Shown: in pieces, positions 44,398 to 55,770 of the stretch | Numbering within the stretch: the first letter of the stretch is position 1 | Layout: each line of letters begins with the position of its first letter | Assembly: GCA_947652115.1 (NCBI GenBank) | Contig: OX393565.1 | Span: forward strand, 7,136,021-7,200,020 | Direction of reading: 5' to 3' | From: Blastomussa wellsi | Lineage: Eukaryota; Cnidaria; Anthozoa; Scleractinia; Plerogyridae | Length of the DNA stretch: 64,000 nucleotides | The notes under the pieces: model-generated | The model's input: only the letters and a program-made list of their open reading frames with translations | Database searches by the model: none | What the model was told of the DNA's origin: nothing | Translations under genes and position numbers: made by a program

Positions 44398-44884
44398 ATT
44401 GGTGAGAATTCTGATCTGACATAGAAAATTTCCCATACTAGCGAGCTGCCCTTGTTGCTTCAAGCCCTGATATGCCAAGCTGCAACAAGACAGGTATTTA
44501 ACACAATTATCACTAAACCCTTGAACTCATTAATATGACCCTTCTCAATATATTTCTCCAAAGACCTTTCATGACAAGATGGAATAAATTAATGAAAGAA
44601 AATAAAATAACATAAAAATCTAACGCTAACCAAACAGACCAATCAATCCACAAAACAAAGATCTGCTTAAAAAAATATTTAAAAAAATGCAACAAAAACG
44701 AAGTCTTGTGTAGCCTTAGACATACGGGCACTTCTTGACTTAGGGGGAGGGGAGGCTGTGTTTCCGAACCCCCCAAAAGTATACACAGTGTCCCAAATAT
44801 GTGAGTATAAAACCGGTATGAAAATGCCCAAATTTAAAATACGGGAAATTTTCTATGTCACATCAGAATTCTCACCATTACTTC
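44391..44884. mobile_element. Foldback element of about 490 bp
   Basis: GAAGTAATTGGTGAGAATTC with TGACATAGAAAATTTCCC at the left is the inverse of GGGAAATTTTCTATGTCAC with GAATTCTCACCATTACTTC at the right. The left arm overlaps the end of the tandem 161-bp repeat, so the tandem unit may belong to the same element. Confidence 0.65.
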
Positions 44885-45439
44885 ATATATTTCTTTCATT
44901 GACTTTCGCAATTTGCACGCTTATTGAAACTTTCACTTATTAGTCAATAATTATTTACTGTCAAAAACTTGTAAGCGCTTGTAGGTTGCCATTGTGGCAC
45001 ACAAGAAGCACAAAATGAAAAATCTGTCTAAACACTTGCTTGACACAGACAGTCAGGGTTGTATTGGTTAGTTTTCTTCCAACTTCTGTTCTCTGAACCG
45101 GGAGCATTTTGCCGCAAAAATGTCATCAATTTTCTAAACTGGGGGGCCTGCAGCCCCCTTGACCCCCAGCTTGCACGCCTGTGACTAGATGCACTATTCA
45201 GTGTTTCTAAATCGGTCAAAAATTTCCGGTTTGGAGAAAATGTAAATCCATGGTTCAAGTCTGAAAAATTCAATAAATGTTCTGGACACGAAAAATTATG
45301 ATCACCAAATTTTCATCAGCAAATCTTTATTTTCTTTTGCAAACCTTTGCAAAAATTTCCAAACCTTTTCAAAAACAATGTTTTCCTTTTTTGAAGAAAC
45401 AACTGGGGAAACTTCCTCGACACAGTACTAATCTACATG

Positions 45440-45865
45440 TATGGAATGTCGGCAGTTTTCATGCTCCGTCTCGCTTTATCTCGCTACTTCTTTGCCTGTT
45501 TTGATGGAGCTCCACTATTAAAAATCAGCTCCAATAGGTGGTTTTCACTGTCACGCCATCAAATTATAAACTCGAAACCATGCAATTAAAAAATCTGATA
45601 AATTCAAATGTTATAAAATATTAATAGGTAAACATGGCCACGGGGCCATCGTGAGGTCACGTGCAGCGGAAATCTCGAAAATTCACCATGCTGTATTTCA
45701 AACACAAAGGACACTATCTAGCTGAAAACTTGTGAATATGTGTATTTTTAGGATTTCTTTCACGTGGTGACAATGAAAATTACGCAGACCCAGCGAATTT
45801 TGTTTTTAAAATTTTATGACGTCACGCGAAAACCAAGAATTGCAGAAATTCTGCCAAGGAACGAC
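45440..45865. repeat. Host repeat carrying the Ginger insertion, left part
   Basis: The segment from GGAATGTCGGCAGTTTTC through AAGTAGCGAG/CTCGCTACTTC and the GGAGCTCCAC block to AATTGCAGAAATTCTGCC is the inverse of 54705-54930. It continues at 52126 after the transposon. Confidence 0.8.
45861..45865. repeat. Target-site duplication ACGAC, left
   Basis: ACGAC precedes TGTACAGGACCGC and recurs at 52126-52130. Confidence 0.85.
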
Positions 45866-45869
45866 TGTA

Positions 45870-46010
45870 CAGGACCGCAAATGATCCCGACCCGCAAATG
45901 ATCCCAGGACCGCAAATGATCCCCAAATTGGACCGCAAATGATCCCCGGACCGGAAATGATCCCCAAATTGTACCGCAAATGATCCCGTACCGGAAATGA
46001 TCTACTCCTC
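45870..46010. repeat. Subterminal ACCG(C/G)AAATGATCC array
   Basis: The motif occurs about six times within 140 bp at the left end, and four times in the matching right end (52030-52121). The left end also has a second, diverged copy of a TCCTCGTAAACGCTGGAAAA / TCCTCATAGCTGAAGGAAAA block (46012 and 46123). Such arrays are candidate transposase-binding sites. Confidence 0.85.
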
Positions 46011-46627
46011 GTAAACGCTGGAAAAGCGTGGACTTGGGAATAGAGACAGTGGATTAAAAAATCCCGGAGCGGAAAAAGTCCCCAGATTGTACAAAAAATA
46101 TTCCCGGACCGGAATGTTCTACTCCTCATAGCTGAAGGAAAAGTGTGGACTTACGAATTTAGACGGTGGATTAAAAAAAATGAGCGTTTTTTTTTTCTTA
46201 CTGTTAATGAAACTGTAATTTACACAGTGGACTAAAACATAAACGCTTTAATTTTTTCTTATTTTTTTAATACAACTGTAATTATAAGTAACACAACAAA
46301 TTGTGGAATATTAATTTCCACTCTTTGCACTTCGCTGGAAATTTTAATGAAATAGTTAGTACAATGGACAATTTAAGCTCTAAATTAATATTGTGGCTTT
46401 GTAATAATCATTAATTAATACATTTTAACGAGAAATAAAATTCAACAGTGCGACCAAAATGTTTAGTTAATTTATAACAGCTTATTCCAATATTTCCAAC
46501 ATAAATAACTGAGCTTTTCACGTATTGGACACATTTTTAGCAATTAAAAGACACATGAGCAAGAGGTCACCAGAGGAGATGACAACCTTAACAGAAAGAA
46601 TGAAAACGACTGTTCAAATCTGGCCCA

Positions 46628-49438
46628 CTACTCTGACTCTGCCAAGCAGTCTTCACAAAACACGCTGTCATCGGAGTACACCTGTAAAAGGCCATTCTCT
46701 CCCTCGAAAACCCCACTCGAATAACACTGAAATTTTTTGCCGCATTTAGGACAAATTTCGTCTTCAGTTATTTGGCCTGCACCATACTTTAGTTTCAATT
46801 GCTCTGCTACTTCTGGTTTCTTGATGTCCACTGGCTGAAGGCTATGGAAGTGAATTTCAGCTTCATGACCAATCAAAGCAATGCTCTGAAAATTGGCTTC
46901 ATTACTTTGGGTTGCGGATGCGGCTGGATAGATTATGTTTAATCCATCCTCGCCTAAGCTGGAAACCACAGCAACAGGAATGTCGAGCATGTTCACCAAG
47001 CCTAGCAAGGCAATATAATCGCCCCACTCGCCGTCAATGGACATCCGTTGCAGGTACGTTTCCCATCCACCATGATTCACAAATTCTCTGTAGTGGATTC
47101 CGTCTGGGGTGGTCGGGTTACTTCGAAGAAAGCTTACCACAGCAGTGCGAAGTTGTGATGCTGTCTGAGATGGCTTTCCCATACGGGTGAGTTGATCGCT
47201 CATTGCGTGAAACAGGCAGTTTCCGTCTTTTGGAGTCGGAGGCTGACGATAACTGAGACCTGCATTGGTAACTTCTCTATCAAGCCTGCTTTTTCCCGAT
47301 TCGTTCTGGTTTGCATCTTCTTTAAAAATCCACTGTATGTTTTTAGGCAAGTCTTGAATTCTGTTAGTTCCAGCTGTCGCAAGGTTTAGTAAATCTCCTG
47401 CCATTTCATCACGCTGGTGATCCAGCTTTATGTCGGCATCGAAGTTACACTGCTCGCCAGAAATCAAGTGCTTAGCAAACAAGCAAGTAAAAACACCACA
47501 GTCCGTTTTGTTTTTTTGCTTTGGACATTTGGGGAGCTCTTCATCCCAGTTGTTTTCCTGGAAAAGCACACTTTCCTCAGTAGGTAATTGCTTACATTCA
47601 TTTCTAATAAACTTGCTTTTAATCGTGTCAAAGACAGTTTTATACTCTTCAGGGTAACAGGTAGCGGAGTCATAAATATAGAGACAAAGATTTAAAATAC
47701 TTATGACCAAGAGAAACCAGTGCTCCTCGTGGGGTAAGTGTACCGGTATCATAAGTTGTTCATGTTCCCATAGGGATGTTTTGCCCATGTACTTTCTATA
47801 TGCTCCGTCTCCGCGTTTTAATGAGGGATAAAAATACGTGCTTCCAAAGCCAACGTCCGAGCATGCATAGTTCTCTCTTAAAACATCAAAGTAGAAGTTA
47901 ATGGTATCACCATTTAACTTTTTGCCAGAGATAACTTGGCGTAGACTTAAATCTAGAACACTCTGCTTTTGAGCTGCCTTTCGAGGTGACTTAGGTTTTT
48001 GGTCATTGTCAATGTGATTTCCCTGTCGTTTTCTGTTTTGACGAACTCTTTCTTTTGCAATTTCTTGACGCTTGCCTTCCTCTTCCTTTGTCAAGGAAGT
48101 GACATCGTCCACTTTAAACCAAGTTCTTTTGGTCTTGCTTGTTACTGGATGAGTAAATTCAATTTTGTATCTGTGAAGATTGTGATCAGCTTCAATAATA
48201 AGGCCTTCGCAGTTGTTTTTTAACGAGGTCTTCTTTCCTTTGACAGATTTCTTTGATATAGGGATTCTCACTAAGACAGACTCTCCTGTATAATACAGTG
48301 AAGGGGGTTGACGCTTCAATTCTCTTCTCACCATTTTCTGCGCTGTATCATGCGAAGCATCCAAAGCTTTCTTCCGCAAAGCATCTCGATCACTTGCTAA
48401 GTTGCTTAACTCTTCCGCTGTGGGATTATCGTAGCTGGCTTCGTCAATTTTCTCTTCCTGAACTTCAAAATCTCTTTTTTGATCAAGAAACAGTTTATTC
48501 TTTGGTCTGTTAGCAGGCCTACCAAAATATACTTCAAATGGTGTCAAGAAGCCGAGTGAACTGTGTGGCGATTCGTTGTAAAGTGTTTGATACTCGGGGA
48601 GATTTTCCACCCAATTAAGATCGTTTTCACAATTAATTATGTCGAACTTGATTTTCTCTTTCCATGTTCTGTGCGAGCGTTCGTCCTTGCCCTGAGTTTG
48701 GGGACTGTATGCCGCACTGTTGATGATTCGAACATTTAGTGCCTGGCATATGGTCTTTACTACCCCTTTGAACTCTGTTCCCTGGTCACTTTGCAGAATT
48801 TCTGGGGGGCCATGCTCATTGTAAATGTCAAGTAAGTTTTCCGCTACTTCGCTTGACTCCTTTGTTTGTAAAGGTCGCAGAAATACGAACCTGCTAAATA
48901 TGTCAATAACAGAGAGTATATACTTGTATGTGTCACCATCTATAGCCGCAGGCATACTGGCCATGTTCACAAGGTCAACCTGATGCCTCTCTTGTACTCT
49001 GCATGCTTTAACGGGTCTCAGGGGAGCCTTGTTTTGAAAAAGCGGTCTCAGTTTTTGGGATTGTTTCATGGAGTTCAATTTTTTTTTAATTGAATTGCGC
49101 GATAAGCCACTGAATAGCTGTGATGTTTGAACCTTCAATTTCCTGGCACCATCACCTTTTGTCTGTTGGTAAGTGCGATCTACTATAACACCGATTTCCG
49201 ATTTTCGTACAACCATACAGTTCGATGCCTTGCATGTGATGCGTTTTGATAGGCAGCCATTCACCGGATCGTGAATTTCTTTCACTTCATACAGGTTGCT
49301 TTTCCACTTTCGGTAAACTCGTTGCCTCAAGCTACTTTGACAGGTTTTGGGCCAATCTTTGAAAGTTCGTGTTCCGCTCAGAACGCTCAAAAGCGCCTCA
49401 TAGACATCGTCTTCTAACGGGACGTTTTTTCGCTGAGG
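46628..49438 (-). CDS. Ginger transposase: DDE integrase, Ulp1 protease, OTU protease, zinc ribbon
   Basis: A continuous frame of about 936 codons follows an acceptor TTTTCTCCTCAG. Numbering from the TTG at 49390, the integrase core has D139 (HQVDLVNMAS), D202 (LQSDQGTEF) and E237 (SPQTQGKDERSHR). A C48/Ulp1-like domain has H557 (EEHWFLL), D574 (YIYDSAT), and Q-x-N-x-x-D-C with C631 (KTDCGVF). An OTU domain has D722/C725 (PKDGNCLFHAM) and H847 (EIHFHS). A final CPKC...CEDC pair (residues 880-915) looks like a zinc ribbon. Every catalytic residue I can identify is present. The integrase catalyses insertion; the two cysteine proteases would act on SUMO/ubiquitin-type substrates or on the polyprotein, which is not established. 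Confidence 0.93.
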   Translation of the reverse strand, partial: PQRKNVPLEDDVYEALLSVLSGTRTFKDWPKTCQSSLRQRVYRKWKSNLYEVKEIHDPVNGCLSKRITCKASNCMVVRKSEIGVIVDRTYQQTKGDGARKLKVQTSQLFSGLSRNSIKKKLNSMKQSQKLRPLFQNKAPLRPVKACRVQERHQVDLVNMASMPAAIDGDTYKYILSVIDIFSRFVFLRPLQTKESSEVAENLLDIYNEHGPPEILQSDQGTEFKGVVKTICQALNVRIINSAAYSPQTQGKDERSHRTWKEKIKFDIINCENDLNWVENLPEYQTLYNESPHSSLGFLTPFEVYFGRPANRPKNKLFLDQKRDFEVQEEKIDEASYDNPTAEELSNLASDRDALRKKALDASHDTAQKMVRRELKRQPPSLYYTGESVLVRIPISKKSVKGKKTSLKNNCEGLIIEADHNLHRYKIEFTHPVTSKTKRTWFKVDDVTSLTKEEEGKRQEIAKERVRQNRKRQGNHIDNDQKPKSPRKAAQKQSVLDLSLRQVISGKKLNGDTINFYFDVLRENYACSDVGFGSTYFYPSLKRGDGAYRKYMGKTSLWEHEQLMIPVHLPHEEHWFLLVISILNLCLYIYDSATCYPEEYKTVFDTIKSKFIRNECKQLPTEESVLFQENNWDEELPKCPKQKNKTDCGVFTCLFAKHLISGEQCNFDADIKLDHQRDEMAGDLLNLATAGTNRIQDLPKNIQWIFKEDANQNESGKSRLDREVTNAGLSYRQPPTPKDGNCLFHAMSDQLTRMGKPSQTASQLRTAVVSFLRSNPTTPDGIHYREFVNHGGWETYLQRMSIDGEWGDYIALLGLVNMLDIPVAVVSSLGEDGLNIIYPAASATQSNEANFQSIALIGHEAEIHFHSLQPVDIKKPEVAEQLKLKYGAGQITEDEICPKCGKKFQCYSSGVFEGENGLLQVYSDDSVFCEDCLAESE

Positions 49439-49588
49439 CTGAGGAGAAAATTAATAGGTTTAATGGCTATAAATAACCATACTTACTCATTGAATACTTG
49501 TCAATTCAACTCTTTTAAGAATAAGGGTGTTATTGATTCGCGTTTTCGTAAAGGTTACAACTGTACGTAAGTGCATTAAGTGAGTAGG

Positions 49589-49633
49589 TCGGTAGGTAGG
49601 TAGGTAGGTAGGTAGGTAGGTAGGTAGGTAGGT
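49589..49633. repeat. (GTAG)n microsatellite
   Basis: About eleven GTAG units lie just upstream of the main Ginger exon, within its predicted intron. Confidence 0.95.
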
Positions 49634-49791
49634 CACTATATTTTAAAACAATGTACTTGCTATCGGATTATTCCTTGTAATATAAAAAATTGAACATCAG
49701 TGTAACTTCTTGCAATCCCCGGGGTGCTATCTATCGTATCGACCTTTTCACGGTTTCCAATTCCGATGCCATCAGAATCAGCCGGCAAAAT

Positions 49792-50060
<269 letters not shown>

Positions 50061-50593
50061 AATGTTGTCTCACATAAAGAGGCGCAAATTAAGATTTACA
50101 TTTTTTTATACACTTGTCAGTAAAACCCTGCCGCCGTTCGTGGCAAAAGTTTAAAGTATTTGTATGAAAAACGTAAAGTACGACTTTTTCAGTGTTTCTC
50201 AACTTTGTGCCCCTCAGATTTGTTATCGACAACATCTTTTGCTGGGTATTTTTATTTTGTACTTCATAGAAATTGCAAAATGTCAACTTTTTTAAAAATT
50301 ATCGAGCAGCCAGCCGGCACGTTGTCGCGTTTGCTCCCGACAAAGATGGCTTTAAAAACCGTGAAAGGCGGTTGTCTGTTCATCACGTACTTAGTCTCTT
50401 CATCTTTTAGATCGAACAAAGAATTTGATGAAATTTACCGAAACGTTTTAGTTTGAGTCATAACCTCATAAAGGCAAACGAGAAACTCGCTCATTGACGA
50501 CTATGATCCTAAAAACAGATAGCTTAGTATAATGGTATTCATTAACCACGTGCAAAGTGCTTCAAACTCTTGCAACTGGCTGACTTATCATAC

Positions 50594-50698
50594 CTCTGTT
50601 GTTTTTTCCACATCCTTTTCCTTATCCTCAACACCGCAAATGTTACCAAATGTAAAGCACGAAACCAGAAATGCTAAAAGCAAACTTAATCTCGCCAT
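50594..50698 (-). CDS. Possible first exon of the Ginger gene, signal-peptide-like
   Basis: ATG at 50698 opens 35 codons with a hydrophobic core (MARLSLLLAFLVSCFTFGN) and an acidic tail, ending at ACAGAG|GTATGA in phase 0. The acceptor of the main exon at 49439-49440 is also phase 0. A secretory signal would be odd on a transposase. The exon may be unused, or the hydrophobic stretch may be cut or masked. Confidence 0.35.
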
Positions 50699-52125
50699 TT
50701 TACAGCAGTCTAAGACTTTCCAGTCATGCCACGGCACCACCGCGGCAAAACGTCTACGCATGCGGTAACTTCAACACTTCCGGTCACCTTTTCGGTCACT
50801 CAACGGGCTTCACCCGTCACGCATTCCGTTCAAGGTCAGTCATGGCCTGCGTTTAGATATTTATTCCCTGAATTGCGGTGTTTTTGTTATCTGCTGTGTT
50901 GTTATCTGATATGACCTAAACAGTAGTCGATCGATTTAAAAGGTAAATGGTGGACTTGTACCGTTTTGATTCTGAATTTGAGCAGTAAGTTTCATGTTCG
51001 CACGTGAGACAGAAGTAGACTATAAATCGAACTTGTGAGGAGTATAAGAAATAAATTTGCAGTGTTCTTGAATGGAAATACAATACAAGCTTTTTACCTT
51101 CTTGGCAAAAACTCCAGGTAGTATCGGCAGTGTTGAAGAGTCAATTCATTCATGTTGAACCATGCTAAATGTTATTTTTCTTGTTTTGTCACTTTTGTCC
51201 TAGTGACGAACAAAATTATCGAACTACACCTGAACCTAAAAATTCATTAGTTCCATAGTTTGGTTTTGTGTTGTCTTTTGTTTTTCTAATTTGTGGCCGT
51301 TTGCGTGTGAAGAAAACTAAGCTGCGAGCAAAGGAGGAGAGACGGTGGAAACAAATTGCCGCCGTATTGAGCGCTAGCGACCTGCAATCTTTAAACATAA
51401 TTTTCAATGTTGGTACAAGAAGAAAATCCCTTGGCGCAGAAATATGGAGCAACAGAAATAAATAAACTTTCGAAGGAAACCATTCTTTACCTAACCTTCC
51501 TTGCTATTCTTACTTTTTTGTGTTTAAACGTCGCGCTGTGGGAATTTTGTTTTACGCCATTAGATTACAAAAGCAACCGGAAATGCAAAACTGACTTGAT
51601 GATGATTTACCACTCATACGCAGTGCGTATCGCTTTGGTGCTTTGAACGCCTGACATAATTTTCCTATCCATCAATCATTAACCGCTTACTGTATTTTAT
51701 GGAACATTTCCAAAAGTAACTTTTAAAGGAAACATAGTTCAAATAAATTAAGTAAATTATATATTGTTTTCTCTTTTTTTAAGGACGCAAGTAGTGTACC
51801 GGAAAATCAAAGCGGTTAATGATATAAGACACCAAAGGCCTCTTTGATTCATGTTTTTATTTTTGCATTGCGGCTATATAATCAAATTCATGTAACGCGG
51901 TATGTTTCCAGATTTGTATGGGGTTTCTCATGTTCTAATCTTTACTTTGGTTCACATATAAATATATTCCTCCATAAACTCGATGTAGAGTCCACGCCAT
52001 TCTTTTTTTGACGGTATCACATTGTAGGAGTCATTTCCGGTCCGGGGATCATTTGCGGTCCAATTTGGGGATCATTTGCGGTCCTGGGATCATTTGCGGG
52101 TCGGGATCATTTGCGGTCCTGTACA

Positions 52126-52360
52126 ACGACTGTGAAAAACGATGAATCCGACCTGAACGTGAACCCAAGGAAAACAATTCAGACTTGAGCCCGCAATCCA
52201 GTGATGTGGCAGACCAACCTGAGCCCGCCATCTAATGTAACATATCTGGTCAGCGGTCGACTTCAAAAAACACCTGAGCCCGCGATATGGTCGTGTGATA
52301 CTGGTCAGCGGATACCTTCATTTGACAGCTGTCAATTGGCAAGGATGTAAGCTTATGGTA
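52126..52360. repeat. Host repeat carrying the Ginger insertion, right part
   Basis: It continues from 45865: ACGACTGTGAAAAACGATGA and TGAACGTGAACCCAAG are the inverse of 54705-54745. The block with GGTCAGCGG and ATTTGACAGCTGTCAA is the inverse of 53928-54060. ACGAC at 52126-52130 is the right target duplication. Confidence 0.8.
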
Positions 52361-52392
52361 ACCTTTAAAGTGTTATAAAATATTAACCAGGT

Positions 52393-52437
52393 CCAATATG
52401 GCGGCCAGGATAGTTCATATCCTGGCCGCCATATTGG
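52393..52437. repeat. Perfect 20-bp hairpin with ATGGCGGCC core
   Basis: CCAATATGGCGGCCAGGATA at 52393-52412 pairs fully with 52418-52437 across a 5-base loop. Each arm contains an ATGGCGGC (YY1-like) motif. Confidence 0.95.
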
Positions 52438-52631
52438 GGCGACGTCGCTCGTACGTACGTACTTTGCACGCGCCCGCGAGTCGTGCTGCTTGTCATTTTG
52501 ATCATGAAAAATGAAAGGCATGGTTCTCCTGTTTGTACTTTGTATTCGTGCTTAGTGGCCCTATTTCTATAGGTATGGGGTTCCGCTCTGTGGCCCTTCG
52601 GGCCGCCAGAGCTCCGCTATTATTAAAAACT

Positions 52632-53040
52632 ACAATGGAGGTCACAAATAGTTGGGACACTTCTGAAAAGGAGTATTCAATAGTGCAACAGATCATCCGG
52701 GGTTCGGGTTCTGCACGTTCCCAAGTCCCCGTTCCCAACTCCTAAGTCCCCCTCCCCCAAGCAATGTTGACAAACATATATGCCCTGAACTTGGTGTGTG
52801 GGATAGTCAATTCTCAACATTGCTTGGGGGAAGGGGGGCTAGCAGTCATTTTGCCCACAATTGCGCCACGTGTCCCAGAATTTATGTCCTGCAATGGAGG
52901 TCAAAAATAGTTGGCACACTTCTGAAAAGGAGTATTCAGTAGTGCAACAGATCATCGGGTTCTGCACGTTCCCAAGTCCCCCTTTCCAACTCCTAAGCCC
53001 CCCTCCCCCCCCCCCCCCCCCAAGCAATATCGACAAACTC
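52632..53040. repeat. Direct repeat of about 140 bp, offset 260 bp, with an inverted tip
   Basis: ACTTCTGAAAAGGAGTATTC, AGTGCAACAGATCATC and CTGCACGTTCCCAAGTCCCC occur in both 52632-52772 and 52892-53038. Between them CCCCCAAGCAATGTTGA (52752) faces TCAACATTGCTTGGGGG (52814), forming an inverted repeat of about 80 bp overall. A run of C at 53002-53020 lies in the second copy. Confidence 0.85.
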
Positions 53041-53570
53041 ATATCCAACGTGCGATCGTGGAATAATTGTTAAATCGACCTCTTTAGCTTGGGTGAGGCT
53101 AAATCTCGTGGGTGGGTGGGTCGTTGGTAGTACCTCGTGGGTCGTTGTCGTGAGTCGTGGGTCGTGATAGACTGGGCAATCAGTAAAGAAATTGTTCTTA
53201 CTGATTTTGCTTCCTGCATTCATTTTAACTTTATTATGAACTCACACTAGGCATTAACATCTACAATTTAGGGACGGACCATTGTTTTTTTGTCGGGAGA
53301 GGGGGAGGCCTATAATTAGGCAGTTGTCGTGCAAACTGAGTTACGCAAAAGAAACATATGAGGAATCGGACAACCTTACGCTGAACAAAAACATTCTGGG
53401 TCAGAAACCCTGGAGGTTAATTTCATGAAACATGAAACAAAAAGAATTTGCAGTTGTTGATTATCTAACACTGATCGTGGGAATGCCCGAGTATGATTGG
53501 TTAACAGAAATGTTTGCCGAACTGTTCGCGGATTCAGTCAGGGTACACCGGTGGGCAGTACATTAATGCA

Positions 53571-53692
53571 CCTATCAATGTTAGGCCCTAGGGGTAGGGG
53601 TAGGGGGTCATGGAGTGGGGATTTTAACATTTTCTGAAAATTCGTCCCCGGGACAACATAACTGGTCAAAAGTATCAAAATCCCATTGATAG
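53571..53692. mobile_element. Truncated terminus related to the 22992-29131 element
   Basis: TGCACCTATCAATGTTAGGC, then GGGGTAGGGG and a CCCCGGGAC...TGGTCAAAAG segment, match the layout of the left end at 22992. TAA again precedes it. Homology stops at CCATTGATAGCGG, where another repeat begins. Confidence 0.7.
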
Positions 53693-54710
53693 CGGAGCTC
53701 CGGCCACCCGAAGGGCCGCCAAGCGGAGCCCCATACTCAAGTGGGAAAGAAAACGAAACCCATGAGTTGGTTTTCTCATGGTTATCATGGCTAGCGGTAT
53801 TGCTCGTGGGCGCGTACACACGACGACGACGATGACGACGGATTCGCGCAACATGGCGGCTTAATTTATGTAGCTTCAACACCTTGTCAGTCTTATCAGC
53901 TTACATCTTTGTTATAGGGCATCCATGTTATGGTCAAATGACAGCTGTCAAATCAAGGTATCCGCTGACCAGTATCACATGACCAGATCGCAGGCTCTGG
54001 TTAGAACTCATCGAGGTAACGTGTTTTTTGACCGCTGACCAGGCATTGGTTTTCTTCATTGATCGCGGGCTCAGGTCCGATTTTTTTCTCCTGGCAGCAT
54101 TTTTTAAACTTGTTATGGTCATCCTTAGCGGAAATTCTGCAATTGGAGTTGAATTTTTTAATTATTATTTATTTCAGCGAAATTATTAAGAACCAGAAAA
54201 TATATACGGACCTCCGCTTTTAGGCTTGGCCAAATCTATATATTAGGTGCATAAGTGACAATTATTTCGGAATTTTAATATAGAATAAACCTGTTATTCG
54301 TAAATGAAATCCCTTCATCGTCTTTTATGTACGCTGAATCGAAGCTGGTTGTTTAAGATGACGTTATCATAACGTTCTTAATTTTTCAAAATATGATATA
54401 GATGTGCGAAGCAGTGTACCAAGCGACTATTACTGTAAAATAAAGACATTCATAGCGGAGCTCTGGCGACCCGAAGTGCCGCCGAGCGGAGCCCCATACT
54501 CATAGCGGAGCTCCGCCAAGCGGAGCCTCATACTCGTATGGGAAAGAAAACGTAACCCATGAGTTGATTTTCTCATGGTTCTCATGGCTAGCGGTATTGC
54601 TCGTGGGCGCGTACGCACGACGACGACGACGACGGAGTCGCGCAACATGGCGGCCATAAAAGAGCCATGCCTTGTCAACACCTTGTCAGCCTTATCAGCT
54701 TACAGCTTTT
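53692..54710. repeat. Duplicated AGCGGAGCTC repeats
   Basis: A segment of about 220 bp (GCCGCCAAGCGGAGCCCCAT, CATGGCTAGCGGTATTGCTC, GACGACGACG, CGCAACATGGCGGC, CACCTTGTCAG) occurs at 53692-53910 and 54450-54710. A second block at 54098-54244 (TCTGCAATTG, TTATTTATTTCAG, TTATTAAGAACCAG) recurs at 55627-55770. Open frames through the GACGAC runs are not credible genes. Confidence 0.85.
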
Positions 54711-54930
54711 TTCTTGTGTTCACGTTCAGCTAGGATTTCATCATTCTTCACGGTCGCTCCTCGGCGGAATTTCTGCAATTGGAACTGATTTTTAACAGTG
54801 GAGCTCCATGACGTAAAAAGCAAACGGAAAGGAGCAAAGATCAACGAGTTTTAGTGAGAAAGGACCCGATAAAACAGGCAAAGAAGTAGCGAGGTACCGC
54901 AAGAAAGAGCAGAAATTAAACTGCCGACAA
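54705..54930. repeat. Paralogous empty site of the Ginger insertion
   Basis: Its reverse complement reads AATTGCAGAAATTCCGCC, then GAGGAGCGACCGTGAAGAAT, continuous across the place where the 45866-52125 element is inserted. It corresponds to 45842-45865 joined to 52131 with one copy of the pentamer (GCGAC here, ACGAC there). Confidence 0.8.
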
Positions 54931-55770
54931 AGCACTGTCAAAGAAAACATCAAGTATTAAAGAGGGAAAGAAAGGAGCCGATAAAACAGCCAAATAAATG
55001 GCGAAGAACAAGAGGAAGGAGAGCAAGTCGACCAAGGGATGCTGTAGTACGCTATTTTCGACATAGTGCTCAAACGCACTGTAAACATTACCGCCATGTG
55101 GTGAGTGTCAAAAGATATCGGCGACTCGGGGCTCCCACTGTAAGTTCATCGTATGGAATAGGAAAGAATCGTCTATTCTACCAGCTGTGAAGTTCTTCTA
55201 AACATGACTAAGAGGGATGTTCAACGAAAAATTCACGTTTCGATCGACAGCTGAGCAGCACAAGGTTATCGCAGTATTGTCCTTTCAAACCTCCCAAGTC
55301 AGCAGTTCCCGACTTGTTTTTCTCTTTTTTAAATTTGTTTGGATAATTGTACCGCTTGTGCTCACCGCTTCTGCTGTTTGCATCGGTGCTTTCGAACACA
55401 AGTTGTAGCAAAGGCTGGTTGTACACAATGTAAACCCGTATACGTCGTGACACAATGGCAATTTGGTGATTTTATTGGTAAATCTTTTCAGTGAGGTTAT
55501 GTACCTTTCAACTCGACTCGCTTTATTTTAAACATAAATTCCATGCATGTCGATTAGTTTTGTGTTGATGAAGTTTTCCAAGTTGTGTTTTAAACCAGGA
55601 AAACATTATTTTTGCAAAGGTTTGGAATTTTTTAACTTTTCATGGTCATTTTTAGCGGACATTCTGCAATTGCAGTTTATGTTTTTAACTATTATTTATT
55701 TCAGAGAAATTATTAAGAACCAGCAAAAATACGGAGCTCCGCTTTTAGGCTTAGCTAAATCTATATATTA

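Noticed and set aside
54236..54255. Right end (TTAGGTGCATAA) for the truncated element at 53571
   Set aside because: Only nine terminal bases match, and they overlap the end of another repeat family, so the pairing may be chance.
53538..54681. Arg/Val-rich frames through GACGAC runs
   Set aside because: They follow a duplicated noncoding repeat and differ between copies by frameshifts.
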